In this document: positions 1 through 6,885 of the stretch, in pieces
How positions within the stretch are numbered: position 1 is the first letter of the stretch
How the letters are laid out: each line of letters begins with the position of its first letter
Assembly (NCBI GenBank): GCA_041685915.1
Contig: JAWLEV010000076.1
Location: forward strand, 1-12,978
Reading direction: 5' to 3'
DNA: 12,978 nt
Source: JAWLEV01 sp041685915
Lineage (GTDB): Bacteria > Chloroflexota > Anaerolineae > UBA1429
Notes under the pieces: model-generated
The model's input: only the letters and a program-made list of their open reading frames with translations
The model's database searches: none
Told to the model about the DNA's origin: nothing
Position numbers and translations under genes: made by a program

Positions 1-812
1 GCCGAGGCGTCGGCGCTGGCCACATTTTCCCTCACTTGCTGCATGGTGCTCATGCCGCTGAGCACCACCGAAACCTCGGGCTGGTTCCACAGCCACTGCA
101 GCGCCCAATCCGCCGGCGTCCGCTCCTGGGGGGCACTATCCCATGTCTCCTGCACCTCCTCTGGAGGATCCACCAGTTTACCGCCCAACAGGGGTTCCAT
201 GATCACCACACCCAATCCCTTGGAAGCCGCATACTTGAGCCCCTTGATACCCGCCTGATTCTCGATATCCATATAGTTGTACTGGATCTGGCAAAAGGTC
301 CAGTTATCGTAGCCGTCCACAATCTCTTTGAAGACATCAAAGTCGTCATGGAAGGAGAAACCCAGATGCCCGATACGGCCATCGGCCACCGCCTTCTCGG
401 CCCAGGAGAAATAATCCAGCTCGCACATCTTGTCCCAACGCTCACGTCGCAGTCCATGAAGCAGATAGAAGTCGAGATAATCCGTCTGGAGTCGCTCCAA
501 CTGTTCGCTAAAGATCCTTTCAAAGTCGCCGTGCTCCTCCACTCTTGGGCAGGGCATCTTGGTGGCCAATCGTACCCGTTCTCGATAGCCGCCCTTGAGC
601 GCGCGGCCCAGGAATTTCTCGCTGGCGCCGCCATGATAGTTATAACCCGAATCCAAATAGTTGACCCCATGTTCGATGGCGTAGTGAATCATCTTTTCCG
701 CCTCGGGCCTATCGATATTGGAACGGTCATCGCCCAGGGTAGGTAAACGCATACATCCAAAGCCAAGCGCCGATACCTTCCAATCCAAATCATCGAATTT
801 GCGGTATTCCAT
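1..812 (-). CDS. Aldo/keto reductase, C-terminus beyond the left edge
   Basis: This is an NAD(P)H-dependent aldo/keto reductase with a TIM-barrel fold, probably cytoplasmic; its substrate cannot be read from the sequence. The 270 visible codons start MEYRKFDDLDWKVSALGFGC. The AKR catalytic tetrad is present: Asp54 and Tyr59 (LDSGYNY), Lys85 (ATKMP) and His119 (LLHG). The motifs QIQYNYMD (176-182) and MEPLLGGKL (205-213) are typical of the COG1453 branch. Members of that branch usually end in a ferredoxin-like 4Fe-4S domain; here that part would lie off the window, so its presence is inferred. The start is ATG at 812-810, with AGGGAGG at 821-827 eight bases upstream. A consensus promoter and a long structured leader precede it. 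The frame is intact to the window edge. Confidence 0.9.
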   Translation of the reverse strand, partial: MEYRKFDDLDWKVSALGFGCMRLPTLGDDRSNIDRPEAEKMIHYAIEHGVNYLDSGYNYHGGASEKFLGRALKGGYRERVRLATKMPCPRVEEHGDFERIFSEQLERLQTDYLDFYLLHGLRRERWDKMCELDYFSWAEKAVADGRIGHLGFSFHDDFDVFKEIVDGYDNWTFCQIQYNYMDIENQAGIKGLKYAASKGLGVVIMEPLLGGKLVDPPEEVQETWDSAPQERTPADWALQWLWNQPEVSVVLSGMSTMQQVRENVASADAS

Positions 813-1083
813 CCGAAGAACCTCCCTTTAGACATGTGATGGGTGTTCGATATAAAGCGCATTTTGAGGAACGTTCAAAGCAGGGGAGAGACGCTCACCA
901 GGGTCCAGTTAGCGCCTCGTATACAGGGCGCAGTGGAGCGCATCCTTTTCGCGGCTATAGAGGGCAACCACCCTGCGGGGAAACAGAATTCCGGAGAAAG
1001 CAAGAGCATTCCGTTTGCTCTATGGCTCTTGACACATCGATCTCGCGCAAGATCGTGAAACCTCCTCGATCCCTCCGGATTCC
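813..1083 (-). ncRNA. Structured 5' leader (candidate cis-regulatory RNA) of the aldo/keto reductase
   Basis: About 270 nt separate the predicted start site (near 1083) from the AKR start codon. On the minus strand, TCCGGAG close to the 5' end can pair with CTCCGGA about 85 nt later. This would enclose two perfect hairpins, CGATCT-tgcgcg-AGATCG and CAAGAGC...GCTCTTG, in a three-way-junction layout. Further 3' are AGGG-tggttg-CCCT, GCGC-tccact-GCGC and GGCGCT...AGCGTC stems. GATCG upstream can also pair with the CGATC arm, and GAGCA/TGCTC competes with CAAGAGC/GCTCTTG, so alternative folds exist. There is no clear terminator with a U tract. I could not match it to a known riboswitch, 6S RNA or SRP RNA. 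The pairings are seen by eye; a regulatory role is inference. Confidence 0.4.
955..1050 (-). CDS. Possible 31-residue leader peptide
   Basis: A short open frame begins with TTG at 1050 and ends with TAG at 955-957. It reads MREIDVSRAIEQTECSCFLR... and ends in GGCPL. A strong SD, AGGAGG, lies at 1061-1066, ten bases upstream of the TTG and about 16 nt from the predicted transcription start. The frame overlaps the hairpins of the leader RNA, as attenuation peptides do. A GTG six codons... in the same frame (GTG of GATGTG) is an alternative start but lacks its own SD. There is no family similarity that I recognise, and it could be chance in a GC-rich leader. Confidence 0.22.
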   Translation of the reverse strand: MREIDVSRAIEQTECSCFLRNSVSPQGGCPL

Positions 1084-1088
1084 AATAA

Positions 1089-1117
1089 ATGATAGCATCC
1101 ATTTGTTTAATTGTCAA
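1089..1117 (-). promoter_or_regulatory. Sigma-70-type promoter for the aldo/keto reductase
   Basis: Read on the minus strand, a perfect -35 TTGACA (1112-1117) is followed by a 17-bp spacer and the -10 hexamer TATCAT (1089-1094). The surroundings are AT-rich compared with the genes. The predicted start is near 1083, giving a long leader before the AKR start codon at 812. It also separates the AKR gene from the upstream minus-strand gene ending at 1202, so AKR has its own transcript. Confidence 0.75.
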
Positions 1118-1201
1118 ACTTGACCAAGATTACTAATTATGTTCTTGAGATAGGTGAGCTCGAAGGCGGGGAAATACGATCGGAGGTTTCAGCCTCTTCC
1201 T

Positions 1202-2836
1202 TTACGCAAATCTCCAGCGGTAAACGCCCCAACCAAGCCCGGAAGCCAGAACCAGTACCGCACCTATAGCCACAACGAGAACGCGCTCCTCGATGCGCGC
1301 GGCGATATCCTGGTCGACGGCGGTACCGCGGAAAGAGGCGTCCACGACGGGGGCCATGAGGTTATCGACGGGGACATAATCGTCGGTGAGCAGCACGTAT
1401 GGCTCCCGCTGCATATAGGCACGCAATTCCTCCTCACTCAACGGGGCATAATCCCCCGAGACCGCGGAAAGATCCACAGGATGATGGCTCGCTAGCACTA
1501 CAAAGGTGGTGCGCACATCCTGCTGCCAGGACGGACTGGAAGGAATGACTACAATATGAGGAAATACCCGCTGCAGCGTGCCCACAAAGGCCCGGAAAAA
1601 GTGGCCGTAAGGCCCACCGTCAATGATATTGGCCATATACAGGCCATCCTCGCGTAGAACGCGATCTATCAATCGATTGCACTCCAATGTAGTCAGATGA
1701 TAAGGCACGGAAAAGTCGTTGAAGGCATCCCCGAAAACGACGTCGAAGGAGTCGGGTTCCGCCTCGCGCGACAAATAGTTGCGCGCATCCATATCGAATA
1801 TCTCCATATCCGTGTCCTCATCTAACCCCAGGTGCTGATACGCTACCTCGGTCACCTCGGGGTCGATCTCGGCCACAACGATATCGCTCTCCGGGAGGGT
1901 GGCCTCCATATAGCGAGGGAAAGTGTAGCCTCCGCCCCCAATGAAAAAGGCGTCCAGGCCGGGATCCTCCTCGGCCAGGGTATCGATGATCTGGCCATAG
2001 ATCTGCTCATATCCGTAGGCGAGAAAAGTGGGATCGTCGACGTCCGAATAACTGTGCACCAGGCGGTCCAACACCAATTCTTTGACCTGGCGCCCCTCCT
2101 CGTCGGCCTCACGGACGTTGATACAGAAATAGTTGCTCTCCCGTATGCATTCGGTATACAGGAAGCCTCCTTGATATAGTTGGAAGACCCCAAAGGCAAA
2201 AAGCCCCCCTATCACGAGGATCCTGAGCAGGGCGCGAGGCCAGGACACGGCGCTCACGAACCAAAGGCCCAGTATCAACAGGAGGCCGGCGACGCCCAGA
2301 ATCGTGGTCTTGGTTCCAAAGTGGGAAACCAGGAAAAAGCCGGTGGCAAAGGTCCCCACAATGCTACCGGCGGTCGACCAGGCATAGATCTTGCCCACGG
2401 TCCGCCCGGTGCGCTCGAGATCGGTCAGACTGAGTTTGACCACGATGGGGGATATGCACCCCAGGATCACCGCGGGCAACAGGAACACGGCAGCGATATA
2501 AAGGACGATCCAGAGCATAAAGGGGGCATCGAAGGATAGCTGAAAGTCGTGAAGGTCGTTGTTGAGCCAGAGGATGGCCAGGGTGCTTAAGGAAGCGAGG
2601 GAGAATACTGTCCCGAGCATAGTCATCGACGCCCGCCAGTCGGCCAGGCGCCCCCCGATATAGTTCCCCAACGAAATGCCGGCCAGTATGACGCCGATAA
2701 CGGATGTCCAGGTATACAAAGACACCCCCACCCGGGGCGCGATCAGGCGGCTGGCGACCAACTCGATCACCATGATACAGGCGCTGCTCAAGAAAACTAG
2801 AAGATTCGGGTTCCACAGTTTTCGTCTGAGTTTCAC
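1202..2836 (-). CDS. Membrane-anchored spermidine synthase-like protein (fused transporter-like/SpeE type)
   Basis: This 544-residue protein has an N-terminal membrane half (about residues 1-220, roughly seven hydrophobic segments, starting near LLVFLSSACIMVIELVAS), a Rossmann methyltransferase-like domain (about 290-470) and one C-terminal membrane segment (about 518-540). In the Rossmann domain, FFIGGGGYTFPRYM (about 298-310) is the nucleotide-binding loop, Glu323 in VAEIDPEV is the ribose-binding acidic residue, and GDAFND (369-374) aligns with the catalytic aspartate region. LTDDYVPVDNL follows near 483. The GGGDG aspartate of true spermidine synthases is replaced (GGGGY), so polyamine synthesis is uncertain. 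GTG at 2836 is chosen because AGAGGAGG (2841-2848) sits just upstream; an in-frame TTG at 2872 has no SD. An extended -10 promoter lies upstream. Confidence 0.85.
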   Translation of the reverse strand: MKLRRKLWNPNLLVFLSSACIMVIELVASRLIAPRVGVSLYTWTSVIGVILAGISLGNYIGGRLADWRASMTMLGTVFSLASLSTLAILWLNNDLHDFQLSFDAPFMLWIVLYIAAVFLLPAVILGCISPIVVKLSLTDLERTGRTVGKIYAWSTAGSIVGTFATGFFLVSHFGTKTTILGVAGLLLILGLWFVSAVSWPRALLRILVIGGLFAFGVFQLYQGGFLYTECIRESNYFCINVREADEEGRQVKELVLDRLVHSYSDVDDPTFLAYGYEQIYGQIIDTLAEEDPGLDAFFIGGGGYTFPRYMEATLPESDIVVAEIDPEVTEVAYQHLGLDEDTDMEIFDMDARNYLSREAEPDSFDVVFGDAFNDFSVPYHLTTLECNRLIDRVLREDGLYMANIIDGGPYGHFFRAFVGTLQRVFPHIVVIPSSPSWQQDVRTTFVVLASHHPVDLSAVSGDYAPLSEEELRAYMQREPYVLLTDDYVPVDNLMAPVVDASFRGTAVDQDIAARIEERVLVVAIGAVLVLASGLGWGVYRWRFA

Positions 2837-2905
2837 TATGCCTCCTCTTATAAAGGCCAAAACCAAGCCCAACGACGGTGATCTGCTAACCAGATCGATG
2901 GGTAG

Positions 2906-2934
2906 ATTATAACAAGTAGAGATATGTGACGCAA
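2906..2934 (-). promoter_or_regulatory. Extended -10 promoter for the spermidine synthase-like gene
   Basis: On the minus strand, TTGCGT (2929-2934), a 17-bp spacer and a perfect TATAAT (2906-2911) with an upstream TGT (extended -10) point toward the GTG at 2836. The predicted start is near 2899, leaving a leader of about 60 nt. It lies back to back with the plus-strand promoter at 2957-2985. Confidence 0.7.
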
Positions 2935-2956
2935 TTGCCCCTCACGCTTCACACTC

Positions 2957-2985
2957 TTGTCAAATCAGGGGGAGAGCCGTACAAT
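2957..2985 (+). promoter_or_regulatory. Promoter for the homocysteine methyltransferase-aminotransferase pair
   Basis: TTGTCA (2957-2962), a 17-bp spacer and TACAAT (2980-2985) form a good sigma-70-type promoter on the plus strand. The predicted start is near 2992, leaving a leader of about 97 nt before the ATG at 3089. The -35 hexamer lies 22 bp from the -35 of the divergent minus-strand promoter, so a regulator binding between them could affect both. Confidence 0.65.
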
Positions 2986-3006
2986 AGGAGCACTAAATCT
3001 CACGCC

Positions 3007-3053
3007 GGGATGTACTGTCCCCGCAAGATATCGCGCTGAGCATGAAACATCCC
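3007..3053 (+). other. Stem-loop in the 5' leader of the homocysteine methyltransferase gene
   Basis: GGGATGT (3007-3013) pairs perfectly with ACATCCC (3047-3053). The 33-nt loop contains a small inner CGC/GCG stem around GATATC. The structure sits between the predicted start site and the SD. It does not resemble the SAM-I, SAM-II or SAH riboswitch signatures that I know, and there is no U tract, so it is not an intrinsic terminator. Any regulatory role is inference. Confidence 0.3.
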
Positions 3054-3088
3054 ATCGCACGGCGAGAAATGGAGAGGAGCAGAACATT

Positions 3089-3958
3089 ATGTTGAACATT
3101 CTATCCGCACTCGATAACGGCGAACTGATCATCGGCGACGGGGCCATGGGGACCATGCTGCAGGCAAAGGGACTTCCCGCCGGGGCTCCCCCCGAAAGCT
3201 GGAATCGGGAACACCCAGAGGTGCTTCGGGAGATACACACCGCCTATCTGGAGGCCGGGGCACAGATCGCCACCACCAATACCTTTGGCGGCAACCGGCT
3301 GCGGCTGCGCGACGGGGGATTGGAGGACGACCTCGTCACACTCAATCGCCTGGGGGTGGAACTGGCTCAGGAGGCCGTGGGCGACGAGGCCTGGGTGGCT
3401 GCCTCTGTAGGGCCCACGGGGAAATTGATGGAACCCTTTGGCCCCCTCTCTATCTCCGAGGCGGAGGACGTGTACGCCGAGCAGATCGCCATACTGGCAG
3501 AGGCAGGGGCAGATCTTGTCCTCATGGAGACAGCCCACGATATCGACGAGGCCTGCTGCGCCATACGGGCGGCCAAGGCCGAGACGGACCTGCCGGTCTT
3601 TGCCACCTTTGCCTTCAACGCCAAGGGCCGCACCATGATGGGCCTCAAACCCGACGACGCGGCCCAGCAGGCCGAGGAAGCGGGCGCCGACATAGTGGGC
3701 GCGAACTGTGGCGAGGGACCTCAGGCCATCAGAGCCGCGCTGGAGGGCATGAAGGATGCCACCACGTTGCCCCTCATGGCCCAATCCAACGCCGGCCTGC
3801 CCCGCGAGGAGAGCAGCGAGACGGTGTGGGACATCACGCCGGAAGAGATGGCGGAACACGCCCGCCTCTTTGTCTCCCTGGGCGCGCGGATCGTGGGAGG
3901 ATGCTGTGGCACGGGGCCCGAGCACATCGCACACATCGCCTCCGCCCTGCGCGGATAG
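3089..3958 (+). CDS. Homocysteine S-methyltransferase (Hcy-binding domain protein)
   Basis: This 289-residue protein is a single homocysteine S-methyltransferase (Hcy-binding) domain, a zinc TIM barrel that moves a methyl group from a donor such as betaine, S-methylmethionine or a methylated corrinoid to homocysteine, giving methionine. GDGAMGTML (16-24) is the N-terminal signature. The zinc ligands are Cys207 (GANCGEGP) and the Cys272-Cys273 pair (GGCCGTGPEHI). There is no folate- or cobalamin-binding module, so it is not a full MetH; the methyl donor cannot be told. ATG at 3089 is chosen because GGAGAGGAG lies at 3071-3079, nine bases upstream, and the protein then begins at the conserved domain edge. 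It is followed 41 bp later by the aminotransferase, probably in the same transcript. Confidence 0.88.
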   Translation: MLNILSALDNGELIIGDGAMGTMLQAKGLPAGAPPESWNREHPEVLREIHTAYLEAGAQIATTNTFGGNRLRLRDGGLEDDLVTLNRLGVELAQEAVGDEAWVAASVGPTGKLMEPFGPLSISEAEDVYAEQIAILAEAGADLVLMETAHDIDEACCAIRAAKAETDLPVFATFAFNAKGRTMMGLKPDDAAQQAEEAGADIVGANCGEGPQAIRAALEGMKDATTLPLMAQSNAGLPREESSETVWDITPEEMAEHARLFVSLGARIVGGCCGTGPEHIAHIASALRG

Positions 3959-3999
3959 ACGATACAGAAGATAGAAAAGAACTTGGGAGGATATGACCC

Positions 4000-5227
4000 A
4001 TGGGTGACAAACTGGCTATCGAGGGGGGAACACCGGTAAGGGAGGAACCGCTGCGCGGAGGATTCCACGGCTCCGCCGAGATCGACGAGCAGGAGATGGA
4101 GGCCATTCGCAAGGTTCTGCAAAAGAAGCGCCTATTTCGCTTCCTGAGCAAGGGCGCTGAGGAGTCGGAGGCAACCAAGATAGAGAACTGGTACCGCGAG
4201 CGCCTGGGGCGCAAGTATGCCCTGGCCGTCAACGCGGGGACGTCGTCCCTGATCTGCGCCCTCTATGGCATCGACGCCGGTCCCGGAGACGAGGTCATCA
4301 TTCCCGCTTACACGTACATCGCCACGGCGGCGGCCGTCATCGCCGCGGGAGCCGTGCCCGTCATCGCCGAGATCGACGATTCCCTGAACATGGACCCGGA
4401 CAATCTCCCGGGTAAGATCACGTCCCATACAAAAGCCATCATGCCCGTACACATGCGGGGCGTGAACGCCCGCATGGACGAGATCATGGCCGTGGCCGAG
4501 GAACACGACATCGACGTGATAGAAGACGTGGCCCAGTCCAACGGGGGCAGTTACAAAGGCCGTCCCCTGGGAACCATGGGGCGGGTGGGCTGCTTCAGCT
4601 TTCAGCAGTACAAGGTCATCACCGCTGGCGAGGGCGGCCTCATGGCCACAGACGACGAGAAAGTCTATGATCGGGGACGCATGCAGCATGATTGTGCGGC
4701 CCGGTTCTGGGAGGACCGCACGGAGCGCGACTACGATTACGTGATTTGCGGGCAGAACTATCGCCTCTCCGAGGTGGCAGGGGCCCTGATCTGGGCCCAG
4801 CGCACGCGTCTGGACTCCATCGTCTCCCACTGCCGCGCCGTCAAGGGCCACCTCATGGAGAACCTGGACGACGTGGAGGGCCTCGCCTTCCAGGACGTGC
4901 CCGACCCTGCGGGAGATTGTGGTATCACCTTTAGCTTTTTCCTGCCCACGCCCGACCTGGCCCAGCGCTTTGCCGAGGCGCTGAACGCGGAGAACATTGT
5001 CTGCGGCACGGTGTACGACAACAGCATTCCCGACCGCCACATCTATAGCAACTGGCCCTTTATGATGAGCGGGTTGGCCGAGGCGCGGCGGGCGCCGTGG
5101 AAGAGTCCCTTCTACGAGGGAGACATCGACGGGTATTCGCCCGACGAGTGCCCCCAGTCCCTGGATTATCTGGGACGTGCCATCATGCTCTTTATCGACC
5201 AGACCTTTACCCTGGAGGACGCGGACA
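4000..5227 (+). CDS. DegT/DnrJ/EryC1/StrS-family PLP aminotransferase, C-terminus in assembly gap
   Basis: This is a pyridoxal-phosphate sugar-aminotransferase-type enzyme of fold type I. The 409 visible residues include GTSSL (80-84, phosphate loop), IPAYTYIATAAA (101-112), Asp176 and Gln179 in IEDVAQS (cofactor contacts), and Lys205 in SFQQYKVITAGEGG, the expected Schiff-base lysine. Family members make amino sugars or aminocyclitols, or act in other pathways; the substrate here cannot be named. The usual PVHLYG-like motif reads PVHMRG (149-154). ATG at 4000 has GGGAGG at 3985-3990 with nine-base spacing. The gene runs into 100 N at 5228. Typical family length is about 370-440 residues, so probably only a short tail is missing. 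It is probably co-transcribed with the preceding methyltransferase, though no pathway link between them is obvious. Confidence 0.88.
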
Positions 5228-5327
5228 NNNNNNNNNNNNNNNNNNNNNNNNNNNNNNNNNNNNNNNNNNNNNNNNNNNNNNNNNNNNNNNNNNNNNNNNN
5301 NNNNNNNNNNNNNNNNNNNNNNNNNNN
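5228..5327. other. Assembly gap (100 N)
   Basis: Exactly 100 N, the conventional filler for a scaffold join of unknown length. It removes the 3' end of the aminotransferase gene, any terminator, and possibly more sequence. The true distance to the trpS promoter is therefore unknown. Confidence 0.97.
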
Positions 5328-5330
5328 TCT

Positions 5331-5359
5331 TTGACAGCCCCTCCCCCCTGTGCTATGCT
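5331..5359 (+). promoter_or_regulatory. Promoter of the trpS T-box transcript
   Basis: A perfect -35 TTGACA (5331-5336), a 17-bp spacer and TATGCT (5354-5359) with TGC just upstream (extended -10) lie three bases after the N gap. The predicted start is near 5366, just ahead of Stem I of the T-box leader. Confidence 0.75.
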
Positions 5360-5370
5360 AAATATGTAAA

Positions 5371-5686
5371 AGATGATGACCCGGACGAGTAACCGACGAG
5401 CGGCGCGACAGCGAGTTTCCGGGAGGTGAGAGGGAGATGCGGGGCGCGGTCGGCGAATGGACTGGCGAGTCGTGTGGGTGAAACTGTGAGGGAGTAGCCG
5501 GCAACGGGAGAGGCTCCGTTATCATGGCCGGAGGTATCGGACGGCAAGTGTCCTGTATCTCGTCGAGTGAGGCAACTATCCCCTTCTGCAAACAAGATGT
5601 GAGAAGATAGCTGTCTAATAGGGGTGGCACCACGGGAAAACGCCCGTCCCTGTTGACCTGCGCGGTCACAGGCGGGCGCTTTTTTT
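5371..5686 (+). promoter_or_regulatory. T-box leader, tryptophan-specific, controlling trpS
   Basis: This leader senses uncharged tRNA and switches between antiterminator and terminator. Stem I is closed by ACCC/GGGT and ACGA/TCGT (5379-5388 with 5470-5479) and by CCGAC/GTCGG (5393-5397 with 5449-5453). The bulged 3' strand carries GAA-UGG-A, making UGG at 5458-5460 the specifier codon, followed by a purine. Stem III is CTATC...TTCT with AGAA-GATAG (5576-5587 with 5602-5610). The T-box AGGGGTGGCACC spans 5620-5631. The variable base is C5628, which would pair with a G discriminator base, as expected for tRNA-Trp. The antiterminator pairs ACGGG/CCCGT and GGGG/CCCU, using bases that the terminator also needs. 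Specifier, discriminator and downstream gene all agree on Trp. Confidence 0.93.
5641..5686 (+). terminator. Intrinsic terminator of the trpS T-box
   Basis: A long GC-rich hairpin pairs CGCCCG (5641-5646) with CGGGCG (5673-5678), CCTG with CAGG, and TGACC with GGTCA around a tgcgc loop. It is followed by seven T (5680-5686). Its left arm overlaps the CCCGT-CCCT bases of the antiterminator, so the two folds exclude each other. Confidence 0.92.
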
Positions 5687-5762
5687 GTTTGCTGCCCTGC
5701 AAGAATATCCAGCATAAAAGCAAATGCCACACTTTTTACACGTCTGAAGAGGAGAGAGGACA

Positions 5763-6824
5763 ATGGCCAGAAAACGCATTTTGACGGGCGATAGGCCCAC
5801 GGGAAAACTGCATCTGGGACACTATGTGGGGAGTCTATCCAACCGGGTGCGCCTGCAGGACGAGTACGAGTGCTTTTTCATCATCGCGGACCTGCACACC
5901 CTCACCACCAAACCCCAAAAGGAGAACATAGAGGGGCTGGAACAGAACGTGCGCCACGTGGTGCTGGACTATTTGGCAGCTGGCATCGATCCGGAAAAGA
6001 GCACCATCTACCTCCAATCGGCGGTCCCCGAGGTGTATCAGATGAACCTCTTTTTCGAGATGCTGGTCACGCTACCCCGCGTGCAGCGCCTGCCGAGCAT
6101 AAAGGACATGGCCCAGGCGGCGAATCTGAACGAGGACGCCCTGCCCTTTGGCCTGCTGGGCTATCCCATCCTGCAGGCCGCGGACATTCTGATGCCGCGC
6201 GCGCACCTGGTGCCCGTGGGTAAGGACAACGAGGCCCACGTGGAGATCACCCGCGAGATCGCGCGGCGCTTCAACCGCATGTACGATGAGGTGTTTCCCA
6301 TCCCCGAGGTCATGGTGGGCAACGTGCCGGCCCTGGTAGGTACCGACGGACAGTCCAAGATGTCCAAGAGCCTGGGCAACGCCATCTTTTTGTCGGACGA
6401 CGCGGAGACGGTGGAACAAAAGGTCCGGGGCATGTACACGGACCCCAACCGGGTGCGCGCCGACATCCCCGGCAGGGTGGAGGGTAATCCCGTGTTCATC
6501 TACCACGATGCCTTTAACCCCAACGAGGAAGAGGTGCAGGACCTCAAAGACCGCTATCGCAAAGGCAACGTCGGCGACGTGGAGGTCAAGGACAAGCTGG
6601 CCGCGGCCATCAACAATTTCCTTGATCCCATCCGCGAGCGCCGCGCCTACTATGCCTCGCGGGAGGGGCTTGTGGAACAGGTCATCTACGAGGGCACCAT
6701 GTGCGCGCGGGAGGAGGCCGAAACGACGGTGCAGATGATGCGCGAGGCCATGGGGCTGGCCGACATCTGGAACGGGATCGAGAGTAAGGCACGCGTGGCG
6801 AGGGAGCGCCAGAAAAAGACCTGA
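5763..6824 (+). CDS. trpS: Tryptophanyl-tRNA synthetase
   Basis: TrpRS charges tRNA-Trp with tryptophan using ATP, in the cytoplasm. This 353-residue class I synthetase has the HIGH-type motif in TGKLHLGHYVGS (HLGH at 17-20) and the KMSKS loop in GQSKMSKSLGN (199-203). The length is usual for bacterial TrpRS (about 330-360). GYPILQAADIL (133-143) is the conserved Trp-pocket region. ATG at 5763 is preceded by GGAG within GAGGAGAGAGGA (5749-5760), eight bases upstream. The gene lies 76 bp after the T-box terminator, and expression is expected to rise when tRNA-Trp is uncharged. It is the only gene clearly under this leader, because a new promoter (6857-6885) precedes the next genes. Confidence 0.97.
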   Translation: MARKRILTGDRPTGKLHLGHYVGSLSNRVRLQDEYECFFIIADLHTLTTKPQKENIEGLEQNVRHVVLDYLAAGIDPEKSTIYLQSAVPEVYQMNLFFEMLVTLPRVQRLPSIKDMAQAANLNEDALPFGLLGYPILQAADILMPRAHLVPVGKDNEAHVEITREIARRFNRMYDEVFPIPEVMVGNVPALVGTDGQSKMSKSLGNAIFLSDDAETVEQKVRGMYTDPNRVRADIPGRVEGNPVFIYHDAFNPNEEEVQDLKDRYRKGNVGDVEVKDKLAAAINNFLDPIRERRAYYASREGLVEQVIYEGTMCAREEAETTVQMMREAMGLADIWNGIESKARVARERQKKT

Positions 6825-6856
6825 AAAGCGTGGGGCACGGGGCATTGCGCCGCGAA

Positions 6857-6885
6857 TTGACGGGATGGAACAAGCTCGCTAGAAT
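6857..6885 (+). promoter_or_regulatory. Promoter of the ABC exporter operon
   Basis: TTGACG (6857-6862), a 17-bp spacer and TAGAAT (6880-6885) match the sigma-70 consensus well. The predicted start is near 6892, about 46-58 nt before the first ABC gene. The -10 hexamer overlaps the left arm of a perfect inverted repeat. Confidence 0.7.

Noticed and set aside
965..985. T-box-like AGGGTGG on the minus strand in the AKR leader
   Set aside because: The following bases are TTGCCCT rather than NACCGCG, the segment forms its own AGGG/CCCT hairpin, and there is no terminator or specifier stem.
1140..1201. GAGG-ctgaaa-CCTC hairpin after the SpeE-like gene as a terminator
   Set aside because: The stem is only 4 bp and no T tract follows on the minus strand, so the support is too weak.
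2837..2872. TTG start at 2872 for the SpeE-like protein
   Set aside because: It has no SD; the 12 extra codons contain the SD of the GTG at 2836.
2957..3088. N-terminal extension of the homocysteine methyltransferase from an upstream start
   Set aside because: It would place the promoter and leader inside the protein. The strong SD before ATG 3089 and the conserved domain edge both favour the shorter form.
3101..3934. Minus-strand open frame opposite the homocysteine methyltransferase
   Set aside because: It is a shadow frame of low-complexity Gly/His/Leu composition, and the plus strand holds clear zinc-site motifs.
4132..5040. Long minus-strand open frame opposite the aminotransferase
   Set aside because: It is a codon-bias shadow with no recognisable motif, and it overlaps the PLP-enzyme motifs on the plus strand.
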